Assembly (NCBI GenBank): GCA_017938565.1
Contig: JAGBBI010000087.1
Coordinates: 1-16,925 of the forward strand
Reading direction: 5' to 3'
Source: Clostridia bacterium
Lineage (GTDB): Bacteria; Bacillota_A; Clostridia; Christensenellales; UBA1242
Length of the DNA: 16,925 nucleotides
Shown here one piece after another: positions 7,070 to 14,153 of this stretch. The notes beneath the pieces were generated by a model. It was not told where the DNA came from. It did no database searches and worked only from the letters and a program-made list of their open reading frames with translations. Position numbers and translations under genes: made by a program. Position 1 is the stretch's first letter, and every line of letters starts with the position of its first letter.

Positions 7070-7618
7070 ATGTTAGGTCTGCATAAAGATAAGGTTGAAT
7101 TGCATCCATATGATGAACAATGGGCGATAGAATTTCAGAAAGAAAAGCAAATTCTTCAGGGGTTGCTTTCAGGGATTGCATTAGATATTCAGCACGTTGG
7201 AAGTACGTCAATACCTGGGATTTCTGCAAAACCAATTATTGACATAGCGGTTGCTGTTAAGGATTTGGGCGATTTAGAGAAGGTTATTCCGGTGTTGCAA
7301 AATGCAGGTTATGATGTAAAAAATTCTATCGAAGACAAGGGGGAGGTTCTTGGTGCTAAGGGAAGTCCGGAGTGCAGAACACACTATATTCATATTGAGC
7401 CACAAGGCAGTGAGTATTGGAATAATCATATTTTGTTTAGGGATTATCTGTTAAATCATCCTGAATATATTTCGCAATATGAAACAATGAAGCAAGGAGT
7501 ATTGGAGCAGTTTAAAGAAAGAAAACTTTATACAGCACATAAGAACGATTTTATTAAAAAAATTCTAGACTTGGCAAAACAGGAAAAGGACGCTGGTGGA
7601 AATGTTTCAAGAATTTAG
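7070..7618 (+). CDS. GrpB family protein (UPF0157, nucleotidyltransferase-like fold)
   Basis: This 182-residue cytoplasmic protein belongs to the GrpB/UPF0157 family. The signature is HVGSTSIPGISAKPIIDI near residues 44-61, a G-S motif followed by a D as in nucleotidyltransferase folds. Later conserved parts include THYIHIE and a W-x-x-H-x-x-F-R-D-Y-L segment. The family's biochemical role is not established; nucleotide transfer, including CoA-related annotations, is inferred from fold. I chose the ATG at 7070 because AGGAGG (7058-7063) lies six bases before it and the family usually starts about there. An in-frame ATG at 7031 also has a G-rich site upstream and would add 13 residues. The gene lies 60 bases after tRNA-Thr with no terminator between, and 14 bases before the next gene. 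Confidence 0.85.
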   Translation: MLGLHKDKVELHPYDEQWAIEFQKEKQILQGLLSGIALDIQHVGSTSIPGISAKPIIDIAVAVKDLGDLEKVIPVLQNAGYDVKNSIEDKGEVLGAKGSPECRTHYIHIEPQGSEYWNNHILFRDYLLNHPEYISQYETMKQGVLEQFKERKLYTAHKNDFIKKILDLAKQEKDAGGNVSRI

Positions 7619-7632
7619 TTAAGGAGGTTTAT

Positions 7633-8217
7633 ATGGCAAGTTTTAGTATACATTTAGCGGTCGCTAAAAGATACCTTGATAAATGGCAAATTAATGATGA
7701 AATGGCGTTTTACAAGGGGGCAATTGCTCCTGATTTTACCGACGATAAACGCAAGGCGCATTATTCTGGAACGTATACAGACGAGTTAAAAAACAATCTT
7801 GCAAACAAGGTAAGACTTAATGAATATTTAAAGACAAATGTAGTTGATAGTGAATATAAAATTGGCGTTTTTTTACACTTGGTAACAGATTATTTGTTTT
7901 TTAATAGTTTTTTTGATGAGGAAACTATTAATAGGTTTGGATTTAAAGAGTTTTTTAGAAATATGTATTATAGTTACGACCTTGTTGGGGAAGAAATAAT
8001 TGAAAAGTATGAAATAGGCGATGTGATTGAAAGTATGCCAGAATTACAGGCTAATATAGAAGTAAGGCGTAAGCAAGAATTGTCAACAACTGTTGGGTTG
8101 GAGAACTTGTTGCCAATGGATAAACTTGATAAGTTTATTGAGTATGTTTCAAGTATCGACCTTGCACACTATATAAATTGTATTGCTGAAGCAGATATGA
8201 ATGTCATGCCCGAATGA
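7633..8217 (+). CDS. Putative zinc-dependent phospholipase C-like / hypothetical protein
   Basis: The product is 194 residues, all-helical in appearance. It resembles small Firmicutes proteins related to the zinc-dependent phospholipase C/S1-P1 nuclease fold. The supporting marks are an early His (H7 in SIHLAVAKRY), an Asp in the G-A-I-A-P-D-F motif, a His near A-H-Y, and HLVTDYLFF with His and Asp one helical turn apart, as in metal-binding helices of that fold. No signal peptide or membrane helix is visible, so it probably acts in the cytoplasm, unlike secreted toxins of the group. AAGGAGG lies five bases before the ATG, and the gene follows the GrpB gene by 14 bases. The family assignment is from motif pattern only. 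Confidence 0.6.
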   Translation: MASFSIHLAVAKRYLDKWQINDEMAFYKGAIAPDFTDDKRKAHYSGTYTDELKNNLANKVRLNEYLKTNVVDSEYKIGVFLHLVTDYLFFNSFFDEETINRFGFKEFFRNMYYSYDLVGEEIIEKYEIGDVIESMPELQANIEVRRKQELSTTVGLENLLPMDKLDKFIEYVSSIDLAHYINCIAEADMNVMPE

Positions 8218-8223
8218 AAAAAT

Positions 8224-8268
8224 ATTAAAAGTTTTGATTTTTTTGTAAAAAGGGCTTTTAATTTTTAA
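8224..8268 (+). terminator. Weak terminator-like hairpin
   Basis: ATTAAAAG (8224-8231) pairs with CTTTTAAT (8255-8262), with an inner T-run/A-run pairing and TTTT afterwards. It is AT-only apart from one G-C pair, so termination would be inefficient. Confidence 0.35.
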
Positions 8269-8314
8269 TAATTTGTGATATAAATATAAGGTTGGAATAT
8301 AAAGGAGAAGATAT

Positions 8315-9040
8315 TTGGCAAAAATACATTCAATCGAGACTTTTGGTGCTGTTGATGGACCTGGTATCAGGTTCGTCATTTTTATGCAAGGTTGTCCTAT
8401 GCGATGTTTATATTGTCATAATCCAGACACTTGGGATTATTCGGGTGGAAAGGAAATGACAATTGATGAATTAATGTCTGAGATCAGAAAGTACAAGCAT
8501 TATTTTGGTGAAGAAGGTGGTGTTACTGTTACCGGCGGAGAGCCTATGGTGCAGATAGACTTTGTGATTGAGTTGTTTAAAGTACTTAAAAACGAGGGTA
8601 TTCATACTTGCTTAGATACATCAGGGGTTTTATTCAGACGTAATGGTGAAATTTTTAATAAGATAGAAGAACTTGTAAAATTTACAGACTTGGTCTTGTT
8701 AGATATTAAGCACATTGACACGAATTGGCATAAAAAGTTGACAATGCACGAAAATAATAATATCTTAGATTTTGCAAGATATTTAGACGAGAAGAATGTG
8801 CCAATATGGATTCGACACGTGTTGGTGCCAACAATAACAACAGATGAAACCTTTTTAATGGAATTAAGAAAATTTATTGATGGTTTGAAAAATGTTGACA
8901 AGATTGAAGTTTTGCCATATCATACTATGGGCGTTGCAAAATACGAAAAACTTGGTATTGACTACCCATTGAAAGATATATCCGTTCCAACTAAGGAACA
9001 AGTAGAAAAAGCAAATAAAATTTTAAAAGGAGAAAAATAG
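8315..9040 (+). CDS. pflA: Pyruvate formate-lyase activating enzyme (radical SAM)
   Basis: This 241-residue radical SAM enzyme uses a 4Fe-4S cluster and SAM to place the glycyl radical on pyruvate formate-lyase. The cluster ligands are C27-x3-C31-x2-C34 in GCPMRCLYCHNPDTW. GGEP (VTVTGGEPM) follows at about residue 72 and binds SAM. The N-terminal FGAVDGPGIRFV is typical of PFL activases. Length matches the family. Translation starts at TTG 8315, seven bases after AAAGGAG; no ATG is available in the conserved N-terminus. The stop is directly followed by the ATG of pflB. A possible promoter is TTTTAA, 17 bases, TATAAA in 8256-8284, but it is weak. Confidence 0.95.
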   Translation: MAKIHSIETFGAVDGPGIRFVIFMQGCPMRCLYCHNPDTWDYSGGKEMTIDELMSEIRKYKHYFGEEGGVTVTGGEPMVQIDFVIELFKVLKNEGIHTCLDTSGVLFRRNGEIFNKIEELVKFTDLVLLDIKHIDTNWHKKLTMHENNNILDFARYLDEKNVPIWIRHVLVPTITTDETFLMELRKFIDGLKNVDKIEVLPYHTMGVAKYEKLGIDYPLKDISVPTKEQVEKANKILKGEK

Positions 9041-11269
9041 ATGAGAGAAGAATGGAATGAATTTAAAGCAGGGAAATGGTGTGATGAAATAAATGTAAAA
9101 GATTTTATTCACAACAACTATACATTGTATACGGGAGACGATAGTTTCCTAAGTGGTCCAACAGATGCCACAAAAAAATTGAGCGCAATGGTTTTTGATT
9201 TGAACGCAAAGGAAAGAGAGGCTGGTGGTGTTTTGGACGCTGATACATCGGTTGTTTCAACACTTACAAGCCATGGTGCAGGATATTTGGATAAAAACCT
9301 AGAAAAGATTGTAGGTTTTCAAACAGATAAACCATACAAGCGTTCGCTTCAACCATTTGGTGGAATAAGAATGAGTGAGACCGCATTAAAGTCTTACGGT
9401 TTCGAGATTGACCCACAAATTAAAGAAATTTTTACAAAGTACAGAAAAACACACAATCAAGGCGTGTTTGATGTGTACACAGAAGAAATGAGACTTGCTC
9501 GACATGTTGGAATAATCACTGGGCTTCCAGATGCTTACGGCAGAGGAAGAATTATTGGAGACTACAGAAGGGTTGCACTTTATGGAGTGGACAGACTTAT
9601 TGCTGATAAGCAAGAATTTTTAAAGTCTGGAATAAAGGGATTTGATGAGAATTCTTTAAGACTTCGTGAAGAAACAGCGGAACAAATTCGTGCATTAAAT
9701 GACTTAAAGACAATGGCTATGAGTTACGGTGTTGACATTTCTAATCCAGCCAAGAACGCACAAGAAGCAGTGCAGTTTTTATACTTTGGTTATCTTGGTG
9801 CTGTTAAAGACCAAAATGGTGCTGCTATGTCAGTTGGAAGAAATACAACATTTTTAGATATTTTTATTGAAAGAGATTTAAGAAATGGAGTTATTACCGA
9901 AGAACAAGCACAAGAATTAATTGACCATTTTGTTATGAAATTAAGGCTTGTTAAATTTATGAGGACTCCTGAATATAACGAATTGTTCTCAGGCGACCCA
10001 ACGTGGGTAACCGAAGCGATTGGTGGTATGGGTGAAGATGGCAGAGCTCTTGTAACAAAGACTTCATTCAGAATGTTGCATACACTTGATAACTTGGGAC
10101 ACGCTCCTGAACCAAACCTTACAATTCTTTGGTCAAAGAATTTGCCAGAAAACTTTAAAAAATATTGTGCAAAGATGTCAATCAAAACTTGTGCTATTCA
10201 ATATGAGAATGATGATTTAATGCGTGAGTTTATGGGTGATGATTATGCTATTGCTTGTTGCGTAAGTTGTATGAAAGTTGGCAAAGATATGCAATTCTTT
10301 GGAGCACGTGCAAACCTTGCAAAAAGTTTATTGTATGCAATCAATGGTGGTGTCGATGAAATTAAGAAAGTTCAAGTAACACCAAAGTTTGCTCCAGTAC
10401 AAGGCGACTATTTGAATTTTGATGATGTAATGCAAAGATATGATTTTGTTATGGAATGGCTTGCTGAGCTGTATGTTAACACCCTAAATTGTATCCATTA
10501 TATGCACGACAAGTATAGTTATGAAGCTCTTGAAATGGCTTTGCACGATAATAATGTTCATAGATTTTTTGCTACTGGTATTGCAGGCCTTTCTTGTGCT
10601 GCGGATAGTTTATCGGCAATTAAATATGCAAAGGTTAAAGTAATTCGTGATGAAAACGGCCTTGTGGTTGATTACCAAGTAGAAGGAGATTTCCCTAAGT
10701 ATGGAAATAATGATGAAAGAGCAGACCAACTTGCAGTTCAAATTGTTGACACATTTATGAATAAACTAAGAAAGCATCAAACATACAGGAATTCGGAAAT
10801 TACAACAAGTATCTTAACAATTACTTCAAACGTTGTTTATGGAAAGAAGACAGGAAGCACTCCAGATGGAAGAAAGGCTGGTGAGCCATTGGCTCCTGGC
10901 GCAAATCCAATGCCAGGTAGAGATACAAATGGAGCCCTTGCTTCACTTGAATCGGTTGCAAAAATAAAATATGAAAATGCAAGAGATGGAATTTCAAATA
11001 CTTTCTCAATTGTCCCAGCATCTCTTGGCAAAGATCTTGATACCCAAATTAATAATTTGTGTACTTTGATTGATGGATACACTCAAAGTCGTGGACATCA
11101 CTTAAATGTTAACGTATTCAGTCGTGAAACATTGATTGATGCTCAACAACACCCAGAGAAATACCCTTCACTTACAATTAGAGTATCTGGTTATGCTGTT
11201 AACTTTATTAAATTAACAAAAGAACAACAAGATGACGTTATAAGAAGAACTATCCACGAGAAAATATAG
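9041..11269 (+). CDS. pflB: Formate C-acetyltransferase (pyruvate formate-lyase)
   Basis: This 742-residue glycyl radical enzyme converts pyruvate and CoA to acetyl-CoA and formate during fermentation. The active-site pair is C406-C407 in IACCVSCM. The radical glycine is G717 in IRVSGYAV near the C-terminus. Other conserved blocks are [25 protein letters not shown] at about residues 417-437, [31 protein letters not shown] and GHHLNVNV. Length is close to E. coli PflB. C410 replaces the proline of the usual CCVSPM, giving three cysteines within five residues. The ATG follows the pflA TAG with no spacer, and AAAGGAG within the end of pflA is its ribosome site. A strong terminator follows at 11309-11340. 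No formate channel gene is adjacent. Confidence 0.98.
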   Translation: MREEWNEFKAGKWCDEINVKDFIHNNYTLYTGDDSFLSGPTDATKKLSAMVFDLNAKEREAGGVLDADTSVVSTLTSHGAGYLDKNLEKIVGFQTDKPYKRSLQPFGGIRMSETALKSYGFEIDPQIKEIFTKYRKTHNQGVFDVYTEEMRLARHVGIITGLPDAYGRGRIIGDYRRVALYGVDRLIADKQEFLKSGIKGFDENSLRLREETAEQIRALNDLKTMAMSYGVDISNPAKNAQEAVQFLYFGYLGAVKDQNGAAMSVGRNTTFLDIFIERDLRNGVITEEQAQELIDHFVMKLRLVKFMRTPEYNELFSGDPTWVTEAIGGMGEDGRALVTKTSFRMLHTLDNLGHAPEPNLTILWSKNLPENFKKYCAKMSIKTCAIQYENDDLMREFMGDDYAIACCVSCMKVGKDMQFFGARANLAKSLLYAINGGVDEIKKVQVTPKFAPVQGDYLNFDDVMQRYDFVMEWLAELYVNTLNCIHYMHDKYSYEALEMALHDNNVHRFFATGIAGLSCAADSLSAIKYAKVKVIRDENGLVVDYQVEGDFPKYGNNDERADQLAVQIVDTFMNKLRKHQTYRNSEITTSILTITSNVVYGKKTGSTPDGRKAGEPLAPGANPMPGRDTNGALASLESVAKIKYENARDGISNTFSIVPASLGKDLDTQINNLCTLIDGYTQSRGHHLNVNVFSRETLIDAQQHPEKYPSLTIRVSGYAVNFIKLTKEQQDDVIRRTIHEKI

Positions 11270-11308
11270 TATTAGTAATTGTAATTTATAAAAACTATTA
11301 CAAAAAGA

Positions 11309-11340
11309 ACAGACAATCAATTTGATTGTCTGTTTTCTTT
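11309..11340 (+). terminator. Intrinsic terminator of the pfl operon
   Basis: ACAGACAATC (11309-11318) and GATTGTCTGT (11324-11333) form a perfect 10-bp stem with a five-base AATTT loop, followed by TTTTCTTT. Confidence 0.92.
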
Positions 11341-11368
11341 GTATAAAAGATTCTATAAAGATAATAAT

Positions 11369-11397
11369 TTTAATATGAAAAAAATATGTGTTATAAT
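11369..11397 (+). promoter_or_regulatory. Possible promoter for the 136-residue orphan gene
   Basis: TATAAT at 11392-11397 is perfect. The -35 (TTTAAT at 11369-11374, 17-base spacer) is poor. The start of transcription near 11404 would leave a 25-base leader before the ATG at 11429. Confidence 0.45.
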
Positions 11398-11428
11398 ATT
11401 ACTAACTTCTTTTTTATGTGAGGTGGTA

Positions 11429-11836
11429 ATGAAAAATCAAGACAACTATTTTATAAATCAATTAGATAATGTAACAGCTGTAAGATATTATGCAGATGGC
11501 CAAACTGCTGAAATATCTAAAGGAGACTCTAGATTTAATGAAATTATAAGTAGGTTTGCAAAGCTTTTGGACGGATATCGTGAAATGCCTGCTTTTGGAG
11601 TGTCTCTTGATAACGAAACGGTTGAGGCGATGAAAAGTGGTGAGTGGGTAGAATTTGTTTTTCAAGAAGTGTATGTTCACAATGGAATGCCTTATAAAAG
11701 ACTTCTTATGAATATTCAAGCGGGCAACAGCGGGTTTAATCTAATAAGAAATTATAATGAAAAATATGAGGGGAGATGTTTTTACGTAGAACTAAATGAG
11801 AAAACGATGTACAATTTTATAAATAACTGCACATAG
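11429..11836 (+). CDS. Hypothetical protein, 136 residues
   Basis: I do not recognise this protein. It starts at ATG 11429 behind GAGGTG, with a perfect TATAAT suitably upstream. The visible pattern is mixed alpha/beta: an N-terminal strand (N-V-T-A-V-R-Y-Y-A-D-G), a helix with F-N-E-I-I-S-R-F, and a strand with W-V-E-F-V-F-Q-E. The end is a segment with F-Y-V-E-L and a final helix. This suggests a small soluble domain of about 130 residues. An in-frame ATG at 11375 would give a hydrophobic N-terminus resembling a signal sequence (M-K-K-I-C-V-I-I-L-L). That ATG has no Shine-Dalgarno and would put the TATAAT inside the coding region. The gene converges on the xre pair, five bases from its end. 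Confidence 0.6.
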   Translation: MKNQDNYFINQLDNVTAVRYYADGQTAEISKGDSRFNEIISRFAKLLDGYREMPAFGVSLDNETVEAMKSGEWVEFVFQEVYVHNGMPYKRLLMNIQAGNSGFNLIRNYNEKYEGRCFYVELNEKTMYNFINNCT

Positions 11837-11841
11837 TTTTA

Positions 11842-12081
11842 TTAAATTTCAATTTCATTTTCGTCAAAAAAAGGTGAGGTAAAAAAATCTGTTAGGGTAA
11901 GACCGAAAGAATCTGCCACCAAATAAATTGTCGAAAGTTTTACATCATGATTTTTACCTTTTGTTAGGTCTCCGATGGTTTTTTCGCTTAGACAAGTGTT
12001 TTTTGCTAGGCGGTATTGAGTAATTTTACGTTCGAAAAGTAATTCTTGTATTCTTTTGCCAGTGGCTTGTGCTAATGTCAT
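11842..12081 (-). CDS. Small XRE-family helix-turn-helix regulator (distal of a tandem pair)
   Basis: This 79-residue DNA-binding protein is nearly all XRE/Cro-CI HTH fold. GKRIQELLFERKITQYRLA forms helices 1 and 2, then C-L-S-E-K-T-I-G-D-L-T-K-G is the turn and recognition helix, and L-S-T-I-Y-L-V-A-D-S-F-G-L-T-L-T-D-F-F is the final helices. GGAG lies six bases before the ATG, and the gene starts 11 bases after the stop of the upstream xre, so they form one operon. There is no extra sensor or metalloprotease domain. Together with its partner it is a likely regulator of the divergent kinase-CYTH operon; that target is inferred from position. Confidence 0.88.
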   Translation of the reverse strand: MTLAQATGKRIQELLFERKITQYRLAKNTCLSEKTIGDLTKGKNHDVKLSTIYLVADSFGLTLTDFFTSPFFDENEIEI

Positions 12082-12092
12082 AACAAACTCCG

Positions 12093-12398
12093 TTATTGTA
12101 ATTTATTTATCAAATCAAGAATTGTTTGCCGGTTTGAATTTGAAAGTTTCGCAAGTTTTTCTATTATTTCTTTCGTTTCGGGATTATAGTTAGTTTTCCA
12201 ACAAAAAAATTCTTCAATAGTAATATCAAGGGCGTCTATAATTTCAAGTAATACCGAGGTGGGAAGATTGAAGTCTTGGCTTTCAAGCTTGTTTATGTAT
12301 CCATCATGCTTACCAATCCTAAGGCTTAATTCTCGAGCACTTAAATTAGATTTTGTTCTGAAATATCCTATGCGTTGAATAATATCTTTTACCGTCAT
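12093..12398 (-). CDS. XRE-family helix-turn-helix regulator (proximal of a tandem pair)
   Basis: The product has 101 residues. The HTH occupies about residues 5-65: IGYFRTKSNLSARELSLRIG, then H-D-G-Y-I-N-K-L-E-S as turn and recognition helix, then L-P-T-S-V-L-L-E-I-I-D-A-L-D-I-T-I-E-E-F-F. A further helical tail of about 30 residues ends in a T-I-L-D-L-I-N-K-L-Q helix that may dimerise. Its layout is the same as that of the downstream neighbour, suggesting an old duplication or a heteromeric pair. The start is preceded by AAGGGCG close by and by AGGAGA 12 bases away, so initiation may be weak. Its promoter (12444-12471) sits next to repeated TGTC elements consistent with autoregulation. Confidence 0.88.
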   Translation of the reverse strand: MTVKDIIQRIGYFRTKSNLSARELSLRIGKHDGYINKLESQDFNLPTSVLLEIIDALDITIEEFFCWKTNYNPETKEIIEKLAKLSNSNRQTILDLINKLQ

Positions 12399-12443
12399 AC
12401 GCCCTTTTTATCTCCTATTAATATATTTTATATTATTAACGAA

Positions 12444-12471
12444 ATTATACTTGTCTATGTGAAAGGGTAAA
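12444..12471 (-). promoter_or_regulatory. Promoter for the tandem xre operon
   Basis: On the minus strand TTTACC (12471-12466) and TATAAT (12449-12444) have a 16-base spacer. One TGTC element (12452-12455) lies in the spacer and three more lie just upstream of the -35. Confidence 0.65.
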
Positions 12472-12505
12472 ATGTCGAAACTTGTCAAAATTTGTCGAAT
12501 GACAA
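12452..12505. promoter_or_regulatory. Candidate operator: phased TGTC repeats plus TTGTC-4-GACAA inverted repeat
   Basis: TGTC begins at 12452, 12473, 12483 and 12493, giving spacings of 21, 10 and 10 bases, all on one helical face. The last three extend to TGTCGAA/TGTCAAA. The final copy is half of the perfect inverted repeat TTGTCGAATGACAA (12492-12505). The array lies between the xre promoter and the extended -10 at 12525-12533, as expected for binding by one or both XRE proteins. Binding is inference. Confidence 0.55.
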
Positions 12506-12516
12506 CGAATAGAACG

Positions 12517-12533
12517 GCATAATATGCTATACT
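12517..12533 (+). promoter_or_regulatory. Extended -10 element with overlapping palindrome
   Basis: TGCTATACT (12525-12533) is an extended -10 with no recognisable -35. It overlaps the palindrome GCATAATATGC (12517-12527). Transcription would begin near 12540. Confidence 0.4.
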
Positions 12534-12575
12534 TTTGATATTTTTAACGAAACATAGTACATATTAAAGAATTTT

Positions 12576-12605
12576 AAAAATTAACACAAATGTTAATTTT
12601 TTTTT
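12576..12605 (+). terminator. AT-rich terminator-like hairpin upstream of the kinase gene
   Basis: AAAAATTAAC (12576-12585) pairs with GTTAATTTTT (12592-12601) around a six-base loop, followed by more T. It could end a short transcript from the extended -10 or act as an attenuator. The stem is almost entirely A-T, so its strength is doubtful. Nothing else is evident between 12399 and 12679 apart from the listed regulatory sites. Confidence 0.4.
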
Positions 12606-12622
12606 GTTTTGTAATTCAACTA

Positions 12623-12652
12623 TTGACAAATAGAAAGAAGCAGTCTTATACT
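12623..12652 (+). promoter_or_regulatory. Promoter for the kinase-CYTH operon
   Basis: TTGACA at 12623-12628 and TATACT at 12647-12652 have an 18-base spacer. Initiation near 12659 would fall just before the G-rich ribosome site at 12665-12673, fixing the translation start at 12680. Confidence 0.8.
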
Positions 12653-12679
12653 TTAAGTAAGGTAAAGGGGGTGTTGGAT

Positions 12680-14131
12680 ATGACAAATGAAAAACTTGTT
12701 GATGCACAAGATTGGTGCGAAGAAATTTATCAAGATGTTCTACGTAACAAAAAAAGACTTGTATTTACTGCTGGAGCCTCTTGCAGTGGCAAGGGAACAA
12801 ACACGAAAATGCTTGTTAATTATTTGAAGGAGCGTGGTATTAGGGCTTTGCACATTGAGGCAGATATGTACTATAAGGGAGTGGCAAGGATTATAACCGA
12901 GAAAGTTATTCAACGTGCAGAGTTTAAGCAATTTGCTCCGCTATGCGAACAAATTTATACTACCATTTTATCAGTCAATAAGTACGATGATTTAAAAGAC
13001 AAATTTAGCAAAGATAATGTTACTTTAATTTCAAGGAAATTGGCGACAATTGTTGGAGTCGAAAATGTAGAACCGTTAATTCGGGCGTTGTATGAAGAAC
13101 ATACACATATAAATTTTGACGAGCCAACAACCAACAAGTTTAGAAGTCTTGAAAAAGATTTAAAAGCATTACTTCGTGGCGAAACAAGAATGTTGTCAAG
13201 TTATAGTTTTGATTTCAGTGAATGTTTCGACAATGAGAAAATGATAGTAGATGGAAGTCAATATGATGTTTTTTGTGTTGAAGGACTTTATATGCTAAGA
13301 CCGGAAATATTAAATTCATTTAATCCGCAAGATGTTGCAACAGCATTTATTGATTGCGACAGCCCAACACTTCTTGCAAGAAGATATTACAGAGATATTC
13401 AATTAGGAAGAACATCGATGCTTCCAGAAATTACAATTATTTCTTCATTGAACAATGTAATGCCGGCTTATTATAGCTATATTCTTCCAACAAGAAACAA
13501 AGCACAACATATTCATTATGCAAGTTTAACACCGATTGAAATTGACCAAAGAAGAATTAGTTCTCAGACAAAATATCCATTAACAGAAGAACAATATCAA
13601 AAGATTTTAGAAAGTATTTATGTAGATGCAACTACTCAAAACGAGGTAAATAGTTGCTTTTGGGAAGTTGGAAGAGGACTTCAACAAGATGTTTTCTTTA
13701 CAGACAATGGGAATAAATGTCCATTTAATGTAAGAATTCGTGCAGTTGATGGTTATGTTCAATCAATGACGTTTAAAATGGGTAAAAATACTACAGATAG
13801 ACATATCGACAGTTATAATTTAAAAGAGATTTGTAAAAACGACAATTTAAGTCTTGACGAAATTTCTATGGCAATGCTTAGAAGTGGATTTAGATGTAAT
13901 GCTCGCTTAACCAAGTATAGAGAGTCTTATGCTACACGTGGTTGGGATGGAATGTATACTATTAATTTAGATCAAATGGGTGATGGAGAAAGATTCGTTG
14001 AACTAGATAATGCTAGTTACATAGATGCAAGGCGTTTTGCTTCGACTTTTGGCTTAACTGATGCTATAACAAAGTCATATATTGATTACTATAAAGACCA
14101 AATGTTGAATTTAGAAGAAGATGAGAAATAA
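12680..14131 (+). CDS. Uridine kinase-like P-loop protein fused to a CYTH-like domain
   Basis: The product has 483 residues. The N-terminal half is a nucleoside/uridine kinase-like P-loop NTPase. Walker A is GASCSGKGT at 32-40, an acidic A-D-M-Y lies at 61-64 where such kinases bind substrate, and VEG is at 200-202. The lid arginines are in RRYYRD (234-239), followed by M-P-A-Y-Y near 261. Residues of about 330-475 resemble a CYTH/triphosphate-tunnel domain: VRIRAVDG (351-358), TFK (364-366), TKYRESY (411-417), then N-L-D-Q-M-G-D-G-E-R-F-V-E-L-D (429-443). The first CYTH motif (ExExK) is not evident; QQDVFF takes its place. Plant TTM1/TTM2 share the kinase-CYTH order. The start at 12680 is set by the promoter and AAGGGGG; an upstream ATG at 12590 would precede the promoter. 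The product may bind or process nucleotide triphosphate or polyphosphate, but the reaction is unknown. Confidence 0.8.
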   Translation: MTNEKLVDAQDWCEEIYQDVLRNKKRLVFTAGASCSGKGTNTKMLVNYLKERGIRALHIEADMYYKGVARIITEKVIQRAEFKQFAPLCEQIYTTILSVNKYDDLKDKFSKDNVTLISRKLATIVGVENVEPLIRALYEEHTHINFDEPTTNKFRSLEKDLKALLRGETRMLSSYSFDFSECFDNEKMIVDGSQYDVFCVEGLYMLRPEILNSFNPQDVATAFIDCDSPTLLARRYYRDIQLGRTSMLPEITIISSLNNVMPAYYSYILPTRNKAQHIHYASLTPIEIDQRRISSQTKYPLTEEQYQKILESIYVDATTQNEVNSCFWEVGRGLQQDVFFTDNGNKCPFNVRIRAVDGYVQSMTFKMGKNTTDRHIDSYNLKEICKNDNLSLDEISMAMLRSGFRCNARLTKYRESYATRGWDGMYTINLDQMGDGERFVELDNASYIDARRFASTFGLTDAITKSYIDYYKDQMLNLEEDEK

Positions 14132-14153
14132 TAACTGCTGGGGGCAATTTAAA

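Noticed and set aside
8272..8292. Rex or FNR-type site (TTGTGA with a following half-site) upstream of pflA
   Set aside because: Only the left half matches; the second half (TATAA) does not form the expected inverted repeat.
9386..11082. Several antisense open frames of 66-131 codons within pflB
   Set aside because: They are shadows of a strongly conserved coding region and lack ribosome sites and recognisable domains.
11375..11428. Signal peptide or lipoprotein start for the orphan protein at ATG 11375
   Set aside because: There is no Shine-Dalgarno, the cysteine is not in a proper lipobox, and a perfect TATAAT falls inside this stretch.
12590..12679. Longer N-terminus for the kinase-CYTH protein from ATG 12590
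   Set aside because: The added 30 codons span the TTGACA/TATACT promoter and the hairpin, and a good ribosome site precedes 12680.
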